Below are positions 16,533-25,429 of a stretch of DNA of 64,000 nucleotides, piece by piece. Both the position numbers and the translations under genes were made by a program. Numbering within the stretch: position 1 is the stretch's first letter; each line of letters starts with the position of its first letter. Source of the stretch: Amycolatopsis acidiphila (GTDB lineage: Bacteria; Actinomycetota; Actinomycetes; Mycobacteriales; Pseudonocardiaceae); assembly GCF_021391495.1 (NCBI RefSeq), contig NZ_CP090063.1, positions 3,038,001 to 3,102,000 of the forward strand, in the 5' to 3' direction. The notes beneath the pieces were generated by a model, which was not told the DNA's origin, ran no database searches, and saw only the letters and a program-made list of their open reading frames with translations.

Positions 16533-17282
16533 TTAAGGGAGTGTGCGGGACAGCGTAAGGGCAGTGGTCCGAACCGCGGGAGCCACCCGCTCCGCACGCA
16601 CCCGGTTGCTCCAGCCGGAGATCGAAACCGCTGCTCGCGCGCGTCCCGACCCGTCGAGCACCGGGCTGGCGACGCAGATGACGCCGGCACCCGACTCCTC
16701 TCGCTCGTACGCCATGCCCTCCTCACACACCTTGGTCAGCTGCCTGCGCAGCAGGCCCGGCGCGGTGAGTGTCCGCGGCCCGACCCGCGGCAGGCCCGCC
16801 GAGATTACCGTCTCCAGCACCGGACCGGGAGAGTGCGCGAGTATCGCTTTTCCGACCGCCGTGGCGTGGGCGGGGAATCTCCCACCGATCCGCGAGGGCA
16901 GTGCCGGCGCGTCGGGCCCGCGCACGATGTCGAGGTAGACCACCTCGGTGCCCTCCAGAACGGCCAGGTGCACGGTGTTGCGCGTGGCTTCCCGCAGGTC
17001 GGCGAGGTAGGGGCGGGCGGCGTCGACGAGGCCGCGGCGCGCGGCGGCGAGCTGCCCGATCTCGAACAGCCGGATGCCGAGCCGCACTCCGGTGCGGTCG
17101 CGCTCCAGCAGGCCCTCGTGCACCAGGTGGCCGGTCAACCGGTGCGCGGAGGACTTGGGCATGCCGGTGCGCCGGGCCAGCTCCGACACACCGAGGAACT
17201 CTTCGCCGGGGCCGAAGGCGCCCAGCAGCGCGGCCACCCGCGCGGCCGTCATCCCCGCGGCGTCCCGCTCAGCGGCACACAT
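16533..17282 (-). CDS. IclR-family regulator of the adjacent meta-cleavage genes
   Basis: A 249-residue IclR protein. The winged helix-turn-helix is FLGVSELARRTGMPKSSAHRLTGHLVHEGLLERD (about 25-65), and the effector domain carries RIGGRFPAHATAVGKAILA and the ESGAGVICVASPVLDG loop of the family. The ATG at 17282 was chosen because upstream sequence in this frame is not conserved and overlaps the divergent promoter. It is divergent from acetaldehyde dehydrogenase and aldolase genes, the normal place for an IclR regulator of aromatic or steroid ring-cleavage products. Confidence 0.9.
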   Translation of the reverse strand: MCAAERDAAGMTAARVAALLGAFGPGEEFLGVSELARRTGMPKSSAHRLTGHLVHEGLLERDRTGVRLGIRLFEIGQLAAARRGLVDAARPYLADLREATRNTVHLAVLEGTEVVYLDIVRGPDAPALPSRIGGRFPAHATAVGKAILAHSPGPVLETVISAGLPRVGPRTLTAPGLLRRQLTKVCEEGMAYEREESGAGVICVASPVLDGSGRARAAVSISGWSNRVRAERVAPAVRTTALTLSRTLP

Positions 17283-17294
17283 AGGTTGAGTGTG
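17276..17294. promoter_or_regulatory. Inverted repeat in the IclR divergent promoter
   Basis: CACAC and GTGTG arms with a 9-bp centre lie across the IclR start and upstream of the dehydrogenase gene. This is a weak operator candidate, based only on symmetry and place. Confidence 0.3.
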
Positions 17295-17322
17295 CCCCAT
17301 CCGGCGGCGGACGGTAAGGGGC

Positions 17323-18222
17323 ATGAGGAAAGCCATCGCGGCGATCGTCGGGCCGGGCAACATCGGCACCGACCTGCTCGCCAAACTGCGCCGCAGCCAG
17401 TTCGTGGACGTGCGCTACATGGTCGGGGTCGACCCGGCCTCCGACGGGCTGGCGCGCGCGGCGCAGCTGGGCCTGGAGACCTCCGCCGAGGGGGTGGACT
17501 GGCTGCTGGCCAGGGCGGAGCCGCCCGAGCTGGTCTTCGAGGCGACCTCGGCGAAGGCACACCTGGCGAACGCACCGCGCTACGCCGAGGCCGGCATCCA
17601 GGCGATCGACCTGACACCGGCCGCGATCGGCCCGCTCACCTGCCCCGCGGTCACCCTGCCTGAGCAGCTCGACGCCGCGAACCTGAACATGATCACCTGC
17701 GGCGGCCAGGCGACCATCCCGATCGTGCATGCCGTCTCGCGGGTGACGCCGGTGCCCTACGCCGAGATCGTCGCGTCGGTGTCCTCCCGCTCCGCCGGGC
17801 CGGGCACCAGGGCGAACATCGACGAGTTCACCGAGACCACCGCGCACGCGATCGAGGTGGTCGGCGGTGCCGCCCGGGGCAAGGCGATCATCATCATCAA
17901 CCCGGTCGAGCCGCCGATGATCATGCGGGACACCGTGTTCTGCGCGATCGACCCCGGCGCCGACCGGGACGCGATCACCGCGTCCATCGAGCGGATGGTC
18001 GCGACGGTGCAGGAGTACGTGCCCGGCTACACGCTCAAAGCGCCGCCGCAGTACGACGAGCCGCGCCCCGGCTGGAACGGGCAGGCGCGCGTCGCGGTGT
18101 TCCTCGAGGTCGCCGGCAACGGCGACTACCTGCCCGCCTACGCCGGGAACCTCGACATCATGACCGCCGCCGCGGCCCGCGTCGGCGAGCTGCTGGCACA
18201 GCGGAAGGTGGTGGCGGCATGA
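17323..18222 (+). CDS. mhpF: Acetaldehyde dehydrogenase (acylating)
   Basis: Turns acetaldehyde or propionaldehyde, channelled from the aldolase, into acyl-CoA with NAD and CoA. The 299-residue enzyme starts with the NAD-binding [17 protein letters not shown] and carries the nucleophile Cys126 in [13 protein letters not shown], then the conserved [19 protein letters not shown]. The ATG at 17323 is the natural family start; GTG at 17290 gives an unlikely extension. It overlaps the aldolase as ATGA. It is equivalent to MhpF, DmpF or HsaG of aromatic and steroid degradation. The usual third member, a 2-oxopent-4-enoate hydratase, is not in the window. Confidence 0.95.
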   Translation: MRKAIAAIVGPGNIGTDLLAKLRRSQFVDVRYMVGVDPASDGLARAAQLGLETSAEGVDWLLARAEPPELVFEATSAKAHLANAPRYAEAGIQAIDLTPAAIGPLTCPAVTLPEQLDAANLNMITCGGQATIPIVHAVSRVTPVPYAEIVASVSSRSAGPGTRANIDEFTETTAHAIEVVGGAARGKAIIIINPVEPPMIMRDTVFCAIDPGADRDAITASIERMVATVQEYVPGYTLKAPPQYDEPRPGWNGQARVAVFLEVAGNGDYLPAYAGNLDIMTAAAARVGELLAQRKVVAA

Positions 18223-19253
18223 GCTGGGACGACGTGACGCGCGAGGTCCGGATCGTCGACACGAGCCTGCGCGACGGCAGCCATGCGATGGCCCACCAGT
18301 TCACCGAGGAGAACGTGCGCGACACGGTGCGGGCGCTGGACACGGCCGGGGTGTCGCTGATCGAGGTCACGCACGGCGACGGCCTCGGCGGGTCGACGTT
18401 CAACTACGGGTTCTCGCTGGTGGACGAGCGCAAGCTGATCGCGGCGGCGGTCGACGAGGCGAAGCGCGCGAAGATCGCCGTGCTGCTGCTGCCCGGCCTC
18501 GGCACGGTCACCGACCTCAAGGCGGCGGCCGGGCTGGGCGCGGGGGCGGTCCGCATCGCGACGCACTGCACAGAGGCCGACGTGTCGGTCCAGCACTTCA
18601 CCGAGGCGCGCGAACTGGGGCTGGAGACCGTCGGGTTCCTGATGCTCTCGCACATGTCCACTCCGGACGCGCTGGCGAAGCAGGGCCGGATCATGGTCGA
18701 CGCCGGCTGCCAGTGCGTGTACATTGTGGACTCCGCGGGCGCGCTGATCCTCGAGGACGCCGCCGAGCGGGTCGAGGCGCTGGCCGCCGAGTTCGGCGGC
18801 GAGGCCCAGGTCGGCTACCACGGGCACCAGAACCTCAGCTTCGGCGTCGCCAACTCGGTGCTCGCCTACCGGGCCGGCGCGCGGCAGATCGACGGTTCGC
18901 TGGTCGCGCTCGGTGCGGGCGCGGGGAACTCGCCGACCGAGGTGCTGGCGGCGGTGTTCGAGCGGCTCGGCGTGCGGACCGGGGTCGACAAGGACTTGCT
19001 GATGGACGCCGCCGAGAACGTGGTGAAGCCCTACATCACCCGGCTGCCGGTGATGGACCGCTCGTCGATCGTGCAGGGCTTCGCCGGGGTGTACTCGAGC
19101 TTCCTGCTGCACGCCGAGCGCGCCGCGGAGCGCTACGGCGTGCCGGCGCACGAAATCCTGTACCGGGTCGGGGCGAACCGCTACGTCGGCGGCCAGGAGG
19201 ACATGATCATCGACATCGCCCTGCAGCTGGTGGCCGAGCGGGACGCCCGCTAG
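18219..19253 (+). CDS. mhpE: 4-hydroxy-2-oxovalerate aldolase
   Basis: Class II aldolase that splits 4-hydroxy-2-oxoacids into pyruvate and an aldehyde, with a tunnel to the dehydrogenase partner. Within 344 residues the catalytic start DTSLRDGSH holds Arg18, Asp19 and His22, and GYHGHQNLS supplies the metal ligands His201 and His203, in the same spacing as DmpG. The C-terminal communication domain ends normally. It overlaps the dehydrogenase gene as ATGA. Its stop codon shares bases with the stop of the convergent TetR gene. Confidence 0.95.
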   Translation: MSWDDVTREVRIVDTSLRDGSHAMAHQFTEENVRDTVRALDTAGVSLIEVTHGDGLGGSTFNYGFSLVDERKLIAAAVDEAKRAKIAVLLLPGLGTVTDLKAAAGLGAGAVRIATHCTEADVSVQHFTEARELGLETVGFLMLSHMSTPDALAKQGRIMVDAGCQCVYIVDSAGALILEDAAERVEALAAEFGGEAQVGYHGHQNLSFGVANSVLAYRAGARQIDGSLVALGAGAGNSPTEVLAAVFERLGVRTGVDKDLLMDAAENVVKPYITRLPVMDRSSIVQGFAGVYSSFLLHAERAAERYGVPAHEILYRVGANRYVGGQEDMIIDIALQLVAERDAR

Positions 19254-19840
19254 GAAGCGGCGTGGGCGAGCAGGTGCACGCAGTGGGCGATCAGGCGGTC
19301 GCGGGTGACCCGCAGGGTGCCGCCGAGGTAGCCGGTGAACAGGTTCGCCAGCGCGCCGACGAGGCCGAGCGCGGTCATCTCGCGCTCGTCGGCCGCCATC
19401 CGCTCCGGCAGCTGTTCGCGCACGAGGGCGGCGAAGGCGGGCAGCAGTGCCACGCCACGCGCGGACAGCGCCGGGTCGGTCACCGGGGCCAGCAGCAGCA
19501 CCCGGCCCTTGCGCGGGTCGTCGACCATCAGCTCGACGAACGCCGTCACCGCGGCTTCGGCGCGGGCCGCGGGCTGCGCGCGCGTGTCGGGCACCGCGGC
19601 GATCAGCGCCCGGCGCAGCTGCTCGGCGACGTCCTCGTACACCGCGACGACAAGCTGCTCGCGGTCGGCGAAGTTCTCGTAGAAGTACCGTTCGGTGAGC
19701 TTCGCGTGCCGGCACACCGCCCGGACGCTGACCGCGGAGCTGCCCCCGGTGCCCAGTAGGCCGAGCCCGGCGGCGAGCAGCTGCGCACGCCGGGCGGCCT
19801 TGCGGTCGTCGAGCGTGGTGCCGGCCCAGGTGCGGGTCAT
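19250..19840 (-). CDS. TetR-family regulator of the DUF2236/F420 operon
   Basis: A 196-residue TetR regulator with the helix-turn-helix [41 protein letters not shown] lies 6 nt before the ATG. It is divergent from the DUF2236 oxygenase gene; the perfect inverted repeat 19853-19874 overlaps the promoter of that gene and is the likely operator. The 3' end shares CTAG with the aldolase gene. The ligand is unknown, possibly the substrate of the neighbouring oxidoreductases. Confidence 0.9.
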   Translation of the reverse strand: MTRTWAGTTLDDRKAARRAQLLAAGLGLLGTGGSSAVSVRAVCRHAKLTERYFYENFADREQLVVAVYEDVAEQLRRALIAAVPDTRAQPAARAEAAVTAFVELMVDDPRKGRVLLLAPVTDPALSARGVALLPAFAALVREQLPERMAADEREMTALGLVGALANLFTGYLGGTLRVTRDRLIAHCVHLLAHAAS

Positions 19841-19852
19841 CGCGTCCCCTCA

Positions 19853-19882
19853 ATTGACTACGGGTGTTGTCAATCGTAGCGT
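19853..19882. promoter_or_regulatory. Promoter with embedded TetR operator for the DUF2236 gene
   Basis: ATTGAC (19853-19858) and GTCAAT (19869-19874) are perfect 6-bp arms with a 10-bp centre. The -35 TTGACT (19855-19860) and the -10 TAGCGT (19877-19882), 16 bp apart, place the operator right on the promoter. The ATG follows 7 nt after the -10 box, so the mRNA is probably leaderless. Confidence 0.7.
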
Positions 19883-19889
19883 GCTCGGC

Positions 19890-20804
19890 ATGGCACCGCA
19901 GCCGCTCGGACCCTGTTCGCTCACCTGGAAGTACTTCGGCGACTGGCGCACTCTGCTGATGGCCCTGTGGGCCGGGTCGATGCAGAACATGCACCCGGCG
20001 CTCGGCGCGGGCGTCGAGCAGCATTCGCGGTTCTTCGAGGAGCGGTGGCAGCGGCTGTTCCGCTCGCTGTACCCGATCGGCGGCGTGGTCTACGACGGGC
20101 CGCGCGCCGAGCGGACCGCGCGCGAGGTGCGCGGCTACCACGACCTGATCAAGGGCGTCGACGCGCGCGGCAGGCGCTACCACGCGCTCGACCCGGACAC
20201 GTTCTACTGGGCGCACTCGACGTTCTTCATGCTCACCCTGATCACCGCGGAGCGGATGTGCGGCGGGCTCTCGGCGGCGCAGCGGCGGCAGTTGTTCGAC
20301 GAGCACGTGCAGTGGTACCGGCTCTACGGCGTGAGCACCCGCCCGGTGCCCGCGTCCTGGGAGGCGTTCCAGGAGTACTGGGACCACATGTGCGCCGAGG
20401 TCCTGGAGGACAACAAGGCCACGCGCGACGTGCTGGACCTGCGTGCGCTCGCGAAGCCGCCGAGCCTCGGGTGGTTGCCGGAGCTCCTATGGCCGCCGTT
20501 GCGGTTCGTCGTCGCGCGGAGCTTCGTCTGGTGGACCGTCGGGTTGTACCCGGCGGTGGTCCGCGAGCGCCTCGGCTACCGCTGGTCGCCCGGCAACGAG
20601 CGGCTGCACCGGCTGGTGGGACGGGCGCTCGGCCTCGCCTTCCGGTTCCTGCCGCACGACCGCCGCTACCACCCGCGGGCCAGGGCCGGCTGGCGCCGCG
20701 CCCGCGGCGAGCACGTTCCGCCGGTGGAGACCCCGGCCCGCAACCTCCCGCCGCGGCACGAGCGGGACAATCCGATGCACTACTCACCCCGGGAGGCGAC
20801 GTGA
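19890..20804 (+). CDS. DUF2236 (MpaB/latex-clearing-type) oxygenase family protein
   Basis: A 304-residue member of the DUF2236 family, which includes fungal MpaB and the rubber oxygenase Lcp, heme enzymes that cleave isoprenoid chains. Family features visible are PIGGVVYDGPRAERTAREVRGYHDLIKG, the WAHSTFFMLTLITAERM helix with a candidate heme-side histidine, and the DEHVQWYRLYG segment. No signal peptide is present, so it is probably cytoplasmic or peripheral to the membrane. The GTGA overlap with the F420-type gene shows that the two act together. The substrate is unknown. Confidence 0.85.
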   Translation: MAPQPLGPCSLTWKYFGDWRTLLMALWAGSMQNMHPALGAGVEQHSRFFEERWQRLFRSLYPIGGVVYDGPRAERTAREVRGYHDLIKGVDARGRRYHALDPDTFYWAHSTFFMLTLITAERMCGGLSAAQRRQLFDEHVQWYRLYGVSTRPVPASWEAFQEYWDHMCAEVLEDNKATRDVLDLRALAKPPSLGWLPELLWPPLRFVVARSFVWWTVGLYPAVVRERLGYRWSPGNERLHRLVGRALGLAFRFLPHDRRYHPRARAGWRRARGEHVPPVETPARNLPPRHERDNPMHYSPREAT

Positions 20805-21826
20805 AGCTGGGCTACCACATCGGATACTGGCAGTCCGGTCCGCCGGCGGGCGCGCTCGAGGCGATCACCACCGCCGAGGAGCTGGGCTTCGACTCGGTGT
20901 GGACCGCCGAGGCCTACGGCTCCGACGCGCTCACCCCGCTGGCCTGGTGGGGCGCCTCGACGAGCCGGATCAGGCTCGGAACCAACATCGTGCAGATGTC
21001 CGCCCGCACGCCCGCAGCCGTCGGGATGAGCGCGCTGACGCTGGACCACCTCTCCGGCGGGCGGTTCGTGCTGGGGCTGGGAGTGTCGGGCCCGCAGGTG
21101 GTCGAGGGCTGGTACGGGCAGCCGTACCCGAAGCCGCTGGCGCGCACCCGGGAGTACGTCGACATCGTGCGGCAGGTGATCGCGCGCGAGAAGCCCGTCA
21201 CCTCGGGCGGTCCGTTCTACCCGCTGCCGCTCGACGGCGGGACCGGGCTGGGCAAGCCGCTGAAGTCCACGGTGCACCCGCTGCGCGCGGAGATCCCGAT
21301 CTACCTGGCCGCGGAGGGGCCGAAGAACGTCTCGCTGGCCGCCGAGATCTGCGACGGCTGGCTGCCGTTGTTCTTCTCGCCCAAGAGCGACGCGTTCTAC
21401 CGCGCCGCGCTGGAGGAGGGCTTCGCCCGGCCCGGCGCCCGGCGCACCATGGCGGACTTCGAGGTCGCGGCGTCGGTCCCGGTGATCGTGCACGACGACG
21501 TCGAGACGGCGGCCGGCTTCATGAAGCCGTCGCTGGCGCTCTACATCGGCGGGATGGGCGCCAAGGAGGTGAACTTCCACCACGACGTGTTCGCGCGGAT
21601 GGGCTACGAGGACGTCGCGGACAAGGTGCAGGAGCTCTACCTCGCGGGCCGCAAGGAGGAGGCGGCGGCGGCGGTCCCGACCGCGCTCGTCGAGGACACC
21701 GCGCTGATCGGGCCACCCGCGAAGATCCGGGAGGAGCTGGCGAAGTGGGAGGACACCGTCGTCACGAGCCTGCTGCTCCGCGGTGACGCCGCGACCTTGC
21801 GGGCCGTCGCGCCGATCCTGTCCTGA
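20801..21826 (+). CDS. LLM-class F420-dependent oxidoreductase
   Basis: A 341-residue luciferase-like TIM-barrel enzyme. MKLGYHIGYWQSG, ITTAEELGFDSVWTAEAYGSDALTPLAWW and RIRLGTNIVQMSARTPAAVGMSALTLDHLSGGRFVLGLG are the family's cofactor and barrel motifs; such proteins use F420 in actinobacteria. The GTG start overlaps the DUF2236 stop, with GGGAGG just upstream. Pairing with a DUF2236 oxygenase under a TetR repressor suggests a two-step modification of a hydrophobic or isoprenoid compound, which is inference. Confidence 0.9.
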   Translation: MKLGYHIGYWQSGPPAGALEAITTAEELGFDSVWTAEAYGSDALTPLAWWGASTSRIRLGTNIVQMSARTPAAVGMSALTLDHLSGGRFVLGLGVSGPQVVEGWYGQPYPKPLARTREYVDIVRQVIAREKPVTSGGPFYPLPLDGGTGLGKPLKSTVHPLRAEIPIYLAAEGPKNVSLAAEICDGWLPLFFSPKSDAFYRAALEEGFARPGARRTMADFEVAASVPVIVHDDVETAAGFMKPSLALYIGGMGAKEVNFHHDVFARMGYEDVADKVQELYLAGRKEEAAAAVPTALVEDTALIGPPAKIREELAKWEDTVVTSLLLRGDAATLRAVAPILS

Positions 21827-21912
21827 CGTGCGCCGCGAAGGTGGCCCCGGTCACGGCGCGGCCGGGCCGCGATGACAACATTCGCCCAGATGATCGCGGG
21901 CGAAGGAGGGTC

Positions 21913-23217
21913 ATGGCCGCGCTTCCGGCTTCGACGAGGTTCGGTTACTCCCTCGGGTCCTTCACCACGGGCGCGTTCGGCACGGTGCCCGGGCTGCTCC
22001 TGCTGCCCTACCTGACCGACACGATGGCGGTGCCCGGCGCGGTGGCCGGGGTGATCGTGCTGGTGCCCAAGGCGTGGGACGTCGTGTTCAACCCCTTCGC
22101 CGGGCGGCTGTCCGACGCGAGCCTCGCCGCACACGGCAGCAGGCGCCGCTTCCTGCTGTTCGGCGGCATCGGGGTCGCCATCCTGTTCGCGGCGATCTTC
22201 GCCCATCCCGGGTTCGGCGCCACCGCGGCCGACGCGACTTACGTCGTCGTCGCGTTCCTGTTGTGTGCCACCGCGTTCGGCATCTTCCAGGTGCCCTACA
22301 ACGCGCTGCCGGCCGAGATCACCGACAACTACCACGAGCGCACGAAGCTCACCAGCTGGCGCATCGGCATCCTCGCGGTCGCGATCCTCATCTCCGGCGG
22401 CGGCGCGCCCGCGATCACCGACGGCATCGGCGGCGTCGCCGGCTACCGGGTGATGGGCGTGGTGATCGGGCTGGTCATCCTCGTCGGCACGATCGGCGTG
22501 TTCCTCGGCACCCGGGGCGCGCCCGTCGGCTCGCGGCGGCCCACCACGGCGGGCTGGCGCGACCTGCTGGCCACGATGCGCGAATGGCGTTCCTTCCGGT
22601 GGTTGCTGGGCGTCTACTTCGTCCAGTCGCTGGGCCTGGGCACCCTGCTCGCCGGCGTGAACTACGCCGCCCGGCAGGTGTTCGGCGACGCGGGCCTGCA
22701 GACGCTGCTGTTCGTCGGCTTCGTCGGCCCGGCGCTGCTGATGATGCCGGTGTGGCCGCGGATCGGCACCCGCTGGGGGAAGCTCTGGGGCTTCCGGTTC
22801 GCCTGCATCGCGTTCGGCGTCGGCACGCTCGGGCTGTGTGCCGCGCTCGTGCTGCCGCTGGACGTGTCGTTCGTGTTCGTGGCGCTCGCGGGCGTCGGCT
22901 ACGCGGGCATCCAGGTGTTCCCGCTGGCGATCCTGCCCGACCTGATCAGCATGGAGGAGGAGCGCACCGGCGCCACCCGCGCCGGCGTCGCCGCCGGGGT
23001 GTGGACGGCCTCGGAGACGCTCGGTCTCGCGCTGGGGCCGGGCCTGTTCGGGCTCCTGCTGTCCCTCGGCGGCTATGTGTCCACTGTGGACTCCTCGGCC
23101 GCGCAGCCGTCCAGCGCGGTGACCGCGATCCTGCTCGGCTTCTCGCTCCTGCCAGGAGTGCTGGTGGCGCTGGGCATCCCGCTGCTGCGCCGCTCGGTGC
23201 TGGAGGGCGTGTCGTGA
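21913..23217 (+). CDS. MFS transporter of the GPH (MelB-like) family
   Basis: A 434-residue integral membrane protein with about 12 spans. FGYSLGSFTTGAF at the start, the WDVVFNPFAGRLSD loop after helix two and VPYNALPAEITDNYHERTKL in the middle are signatures of the glycoside-pentoside-hexuronide cation symporters; YAGIQVFPLAILPDLISMEEERTG is the matching C-half loop. GGAGG lies 4 nt before the ATG at 21913; a longer frame from 21841 is unlikely. It overlaps the PLP enzyme gene as GTGA, which ties the cargo to that enzyme. Confidence 0.9.
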   Translation: MAALPASTRFGYSLGSFTTGAFGTVPGLLLLPYLTDTMAVPGAVAGVIVLVPKAWDVVFNPFAGRLSDASLAAHGSRRRFLLFGGIGVAILFAAIFAHPGFGATAADATYVVVAFLLCATAFGIFQVPYNALPAEITDNYHERTKLTSWRIGILAVAILISGGGAPAITDGIGGVAGYRVMGVVIGLVILVGTIGVFLGTRGAPVGSRRPTTAGWRDLLATMREWRSFRWLLGVYFVQSLGLGTLLAGVNYAARQVFGDAGLQTLLFVGFVGPALLMMPVWPRIGTRWGKLWGFRFACIAFGVGTLGLCAALVLPLDVSFVFVALAGVGYAGIQVFPLAILPDLISMEEERTGATRAGVAAGVWTASETLGLALGPGLFGLLLSLGGYVSTVDSSAAQPSSAVTAILLGFSLLPGVLVALGIPLLRRSVLEGVS

Positions 23218-24617
23218 GCGACGTCCTTGCGCAGCTGCGGGCGCTGCGCGCAGACGACCTGCCCACCCACGGCGGCCGCACGCTCGCCTACGTCTATGAC
23301 AGCGGGCTCGAGGGCATCGACGAGCTCGCCGCCGCGGCGCACGCGCTGGCCTCCTCGGCGAACGGCCTCGACCCCACGGCCTTCCCCAGCCTGCTGCGCA
23401 TGGAGAACGACCTGGTCGCGGCCGCCGGCCGGCTCCTCGGCGGCGGAGTCGGCTCGGTCACCTCCGGTGGCACCGAGTCCTGCCTGCTCGCGGTGCTCGC
23501 CGCGCGGGAGGGGCGGCCGGACATCGCGCAGCCGAACATCGTGCTGCCCTCCACGGCGCACGCGGCGTTCCACAAGGCCGCGCACCTGTTCCGGGTGCGC
23601 GCCGTCTCCGTGCCGGTGGACCCGGAGACCTTCCGCGCGGACCCGGGCGCGATGGCCGCCGCGATCGACGAGGAGACCGTGCTGGTCGTCGCGAGCGCCC
23701 CGTCCTACGGGCACGGCGTGCTCGACCCGGTCGAGCCCATCGCCGCCGCGGCCGCCGCGCACGGGGTGCGGATGCACGTCGACGCCTGCATCGGCGGCTG
23801 GGTGCTGCCCTACTTCCGGCGCCTCGGCCGCGACGTGCCCGCGTTCGGGTTCGACGTCGAAGGCGTCACGAGCATCTCGGTCGACCTGCACAAGTACGCC
23901 TACTGTCCCAAGGGCGTGTCCGTGCTCCTGCACCGGGACGCGGAGCTGCGGCGCGGGCACTACTTCGCGAGCGCCCGCTGGCCCGGCTACACGATGCTCA
24001 ACACCACGATCCAGTCCACCCGCTCCGGCGGCCCGCTCGCCGCGGCCTGGGCGGTGCTGCGGACCATCGGTGACGAGGGCTACCTGGGGCTCGCCGAGCG
24101 CACCCTCGCCGCCGTCACGGAGATCCGCGAAGGCGTCGAGGCGATCGACGGGGTGCGGGTGCTCGGCGAACCGGACTCGACGCTGATCGCGCTCACCGCC
24201 ACCACCGGCGAGTTCGACCTGTTCACCGTCGCCGACGAGATGCGCGAACGCGGCTGGTACGTGCAGCCGCAGTTCGCACACGAGTCCTCGCCGGTGAACC
24301 TGCACCTGACCGTCACGGCGGCGAACCGGGGGAGCGAGGCCGCGTTCCTGGGCGATCTCTCGGCATCCGTCGCCGCCGCGCGGGCCGCCGGGCCGGTGAT
24401 CGTCGAGGGGAACGTGGCGGCGTTCGTCGCGGCGCTGGACCCGCAGACCCTGACCGGCGAGCAGTTCGCCGGGCTGCTCGCCGCCGCGGGACTGACCGGT
24501 GGCGGGGCGCTGCCCACCCGGATGGCCGGGATCAACGCCCTGCTCGCCGAAGCCCCGCCCGCGCTGCGCGAGCGGCTGCTGCTGGAGTTCCTCGGCGGGC
24601 TCTACCTGCCCTCCTGA
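23214..24617 (+). CDS. PLP-dependent group II decarboxylase / sphingosine-phosphate-lyase-like enzyme
   Basis: A 467-residue PLP enzyme of fold type I. TSGGTESCLLAVLAAR binds the phosphate, MHVDACIGGWVLPYF has the aspartate that contacts the pyridine nitrogen, and SVDLHKYAYCPKG contains the Schiff-base Lys227. The order and spacing resemble sphingosine-1-phosphate lyase and glutamate-decarboxylase-type enzymes more than aminotransferases. Unlike eukaryotic S1P lyase there is no membrane anchor. Co-translation with a GPH-type transporter suggests import of a substrate or export of an amine product. The reaction is not settled by sequence. Confidence 0.85.
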   Translation: MSDVLAQLRALRADDLPTHGGRTLAYVYDSGLEGIDELAAAAHALASSANGLDPTAFPSLLRMENDLVAAAGRLLGGGVGSVTSGGTESCLLAVLAAREGRPDIAQPNIVLPSTAHAAFHKAAHLFRVRAVSVPVDPETFRADPGAMAAAIDEETVLVVASAPSYGHGVLDPVEPIAAAAAAHGVRMHVDACIGGWVLPYFRRLGRDVPAFGFDVEGVTSISVDLHKYAYCPKGVSVLLHRDAELRRGHYFASARWPGYTMLNTTIQSTRSGGPLAAAWAVLRTIGDEGYLGLAERTLAAVTEIREGVEAIDGVRVLGEPDSTLIALTATTGEFDLFTVADEMRERGWYVQPQFAHESSPVNLHLTVTAANRGSEAAFLGDLSASVAAARAAGPVIVEGNVAAFVAALDPQTLTGEQFAGLLAAAGLTGGGALPTRMAGINALLAEAPPALRERLLLEFLGGLYLPS

Positions 24618-24765
24618 CGTGGAAGTGCCGAGCAGCTCGCGTGACGGTGGTGGAACTTCTCGGGAAGGTCCGCACGGTCCTGTGCGTTGAACGAAAACGA
24701 AAGCCAATACCGACCAGGACGCGGCCCGTCGCCGCGGGGCTGAAGACCGAGGAAGTGCAGCTGTA

Positions 24766-24930
24766 ATGGCGAAGAACGACGTCCGTCCGGTGGTCAAGCT
24801 GCGGTCGACCGCGGGCACCGGCTACACCTACGTCACCCGCAAGAACCGCCGGAACGACCCGGACCGCCTGGTGATGCGCAAGTACGACCCCATGGCGCGC
24901 GTGCACGTCGAGTTCCGGGAGGAGCGCTGA
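24766..24930 (+). CDS. rpmG: 50S ribosomal protein L33, cysteine-free type
   Basis: A 54-residue basic protein, [19 protein letters not shown] at the start and [16 protein letters not shown] in the middle, clearly L33. It has no CxxC pairs, so it is the zinc-independent paralog which in actinobacteria is often induced by zinc shortage through Zur. No convincing Zur palindrome is visible in the 148 bp upstream; TTGAACGAAAACGAAAG (about 24687-24703) is at best a half site. GAGGAAG precedes the ATG. No partner genes (rpmB, rpsN, rpsR) are beside it. Confidence 0.93.
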   Translation: MAKNDVRPVVKLRSTAGTGYTYVTRKNRRNDPDRLVMRKYDPMARVHVEFREER

Positions 24931-24999
24931 TCGCTCTGTCCGAAGTGGACCGGAAGGACGTGGACCCACTGCCCGGCCGCACGCGATAACGTGGTGGGC

Positions 25000-25392
25000 A
25001 TGAGCGCGGAGGAGCCGAGCCCGGAGATGCTGGACCTGGGGGCCCGGGTGTTCGGGATGGCCAGGTCGGGGCAGGCCGAGACGCTGGGCGCGTACGTGGA
25101 CGCCGGCATCCCGGTCGACCTGACCAACGACAAGGGCGACACCTTGCTGATGCTCGCCGCCTACCACGGCCACCCGGCCACGGTCCGCGCCTTGCTCGAG
25201 CGCGGGGCCGACCCGAACCGGCTCAACGACCGCGGCCAGAGCCCGCTGGCCGGCGCGGTGTTCAAGAACGAGCCCGAGGTGGTGAAGGCCCTGGTCGCGG
25301 GTGGTGCCGACCCGGCAGGGGGCACGCCGTCGGCCGTGGACACGGCGAAGATGTTCGGCAATACGGAGTTGCTCACACTCCTGCGGCCCTGA
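25000..25392 (+). CDS. Ankyrin-repeat protein
   Basis: A 130-residue protein with about three ankyrin repeats: GDTLLMLAAYHGHPATVRALLERGADPN is a textbook unit, followed by GQSPLAGAVFKNEPEVVKALVAGGADP. Such proteins bind other proteins; in bacteria small versions are often found next to catalase or stress genes, but here the neighbours are rpmG and siroheme synthase. TAACGT 7 nt before the ATG at 25000 indicates a leaderless mRNA. The partner is unknown. Confidence 0.85.
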   Translation: MSAEEPSPEMLDLGARVFGMARSGQAETLGAYVDAGIPVDLTNDKGDTLLMLAAYHGHPATVRALLERGADPNRLNDRGQSPLAGAVFKNEPEVVKALVAGGADPAGGTPSAVDTAKMFGNTELLTLLRP

Positions 25393-25429
25393 CGAGGTGA
25401 ACACCGGGCCCAGCCGTCATGATGGGGCC

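Noticed and set aside
23214..24617. EgtE as identity of the PLP enzyme
   Set aside because: Its motifs follow group II decarboxylases and S1P lyase, not the cysteine-desulfurase-like fold of EgtE, and it is far from the egt genes.
24618..24765. Zur operator before rpmG
   Set aside because: Only an AT-richer half site is visible, without the expected inverted repeat.
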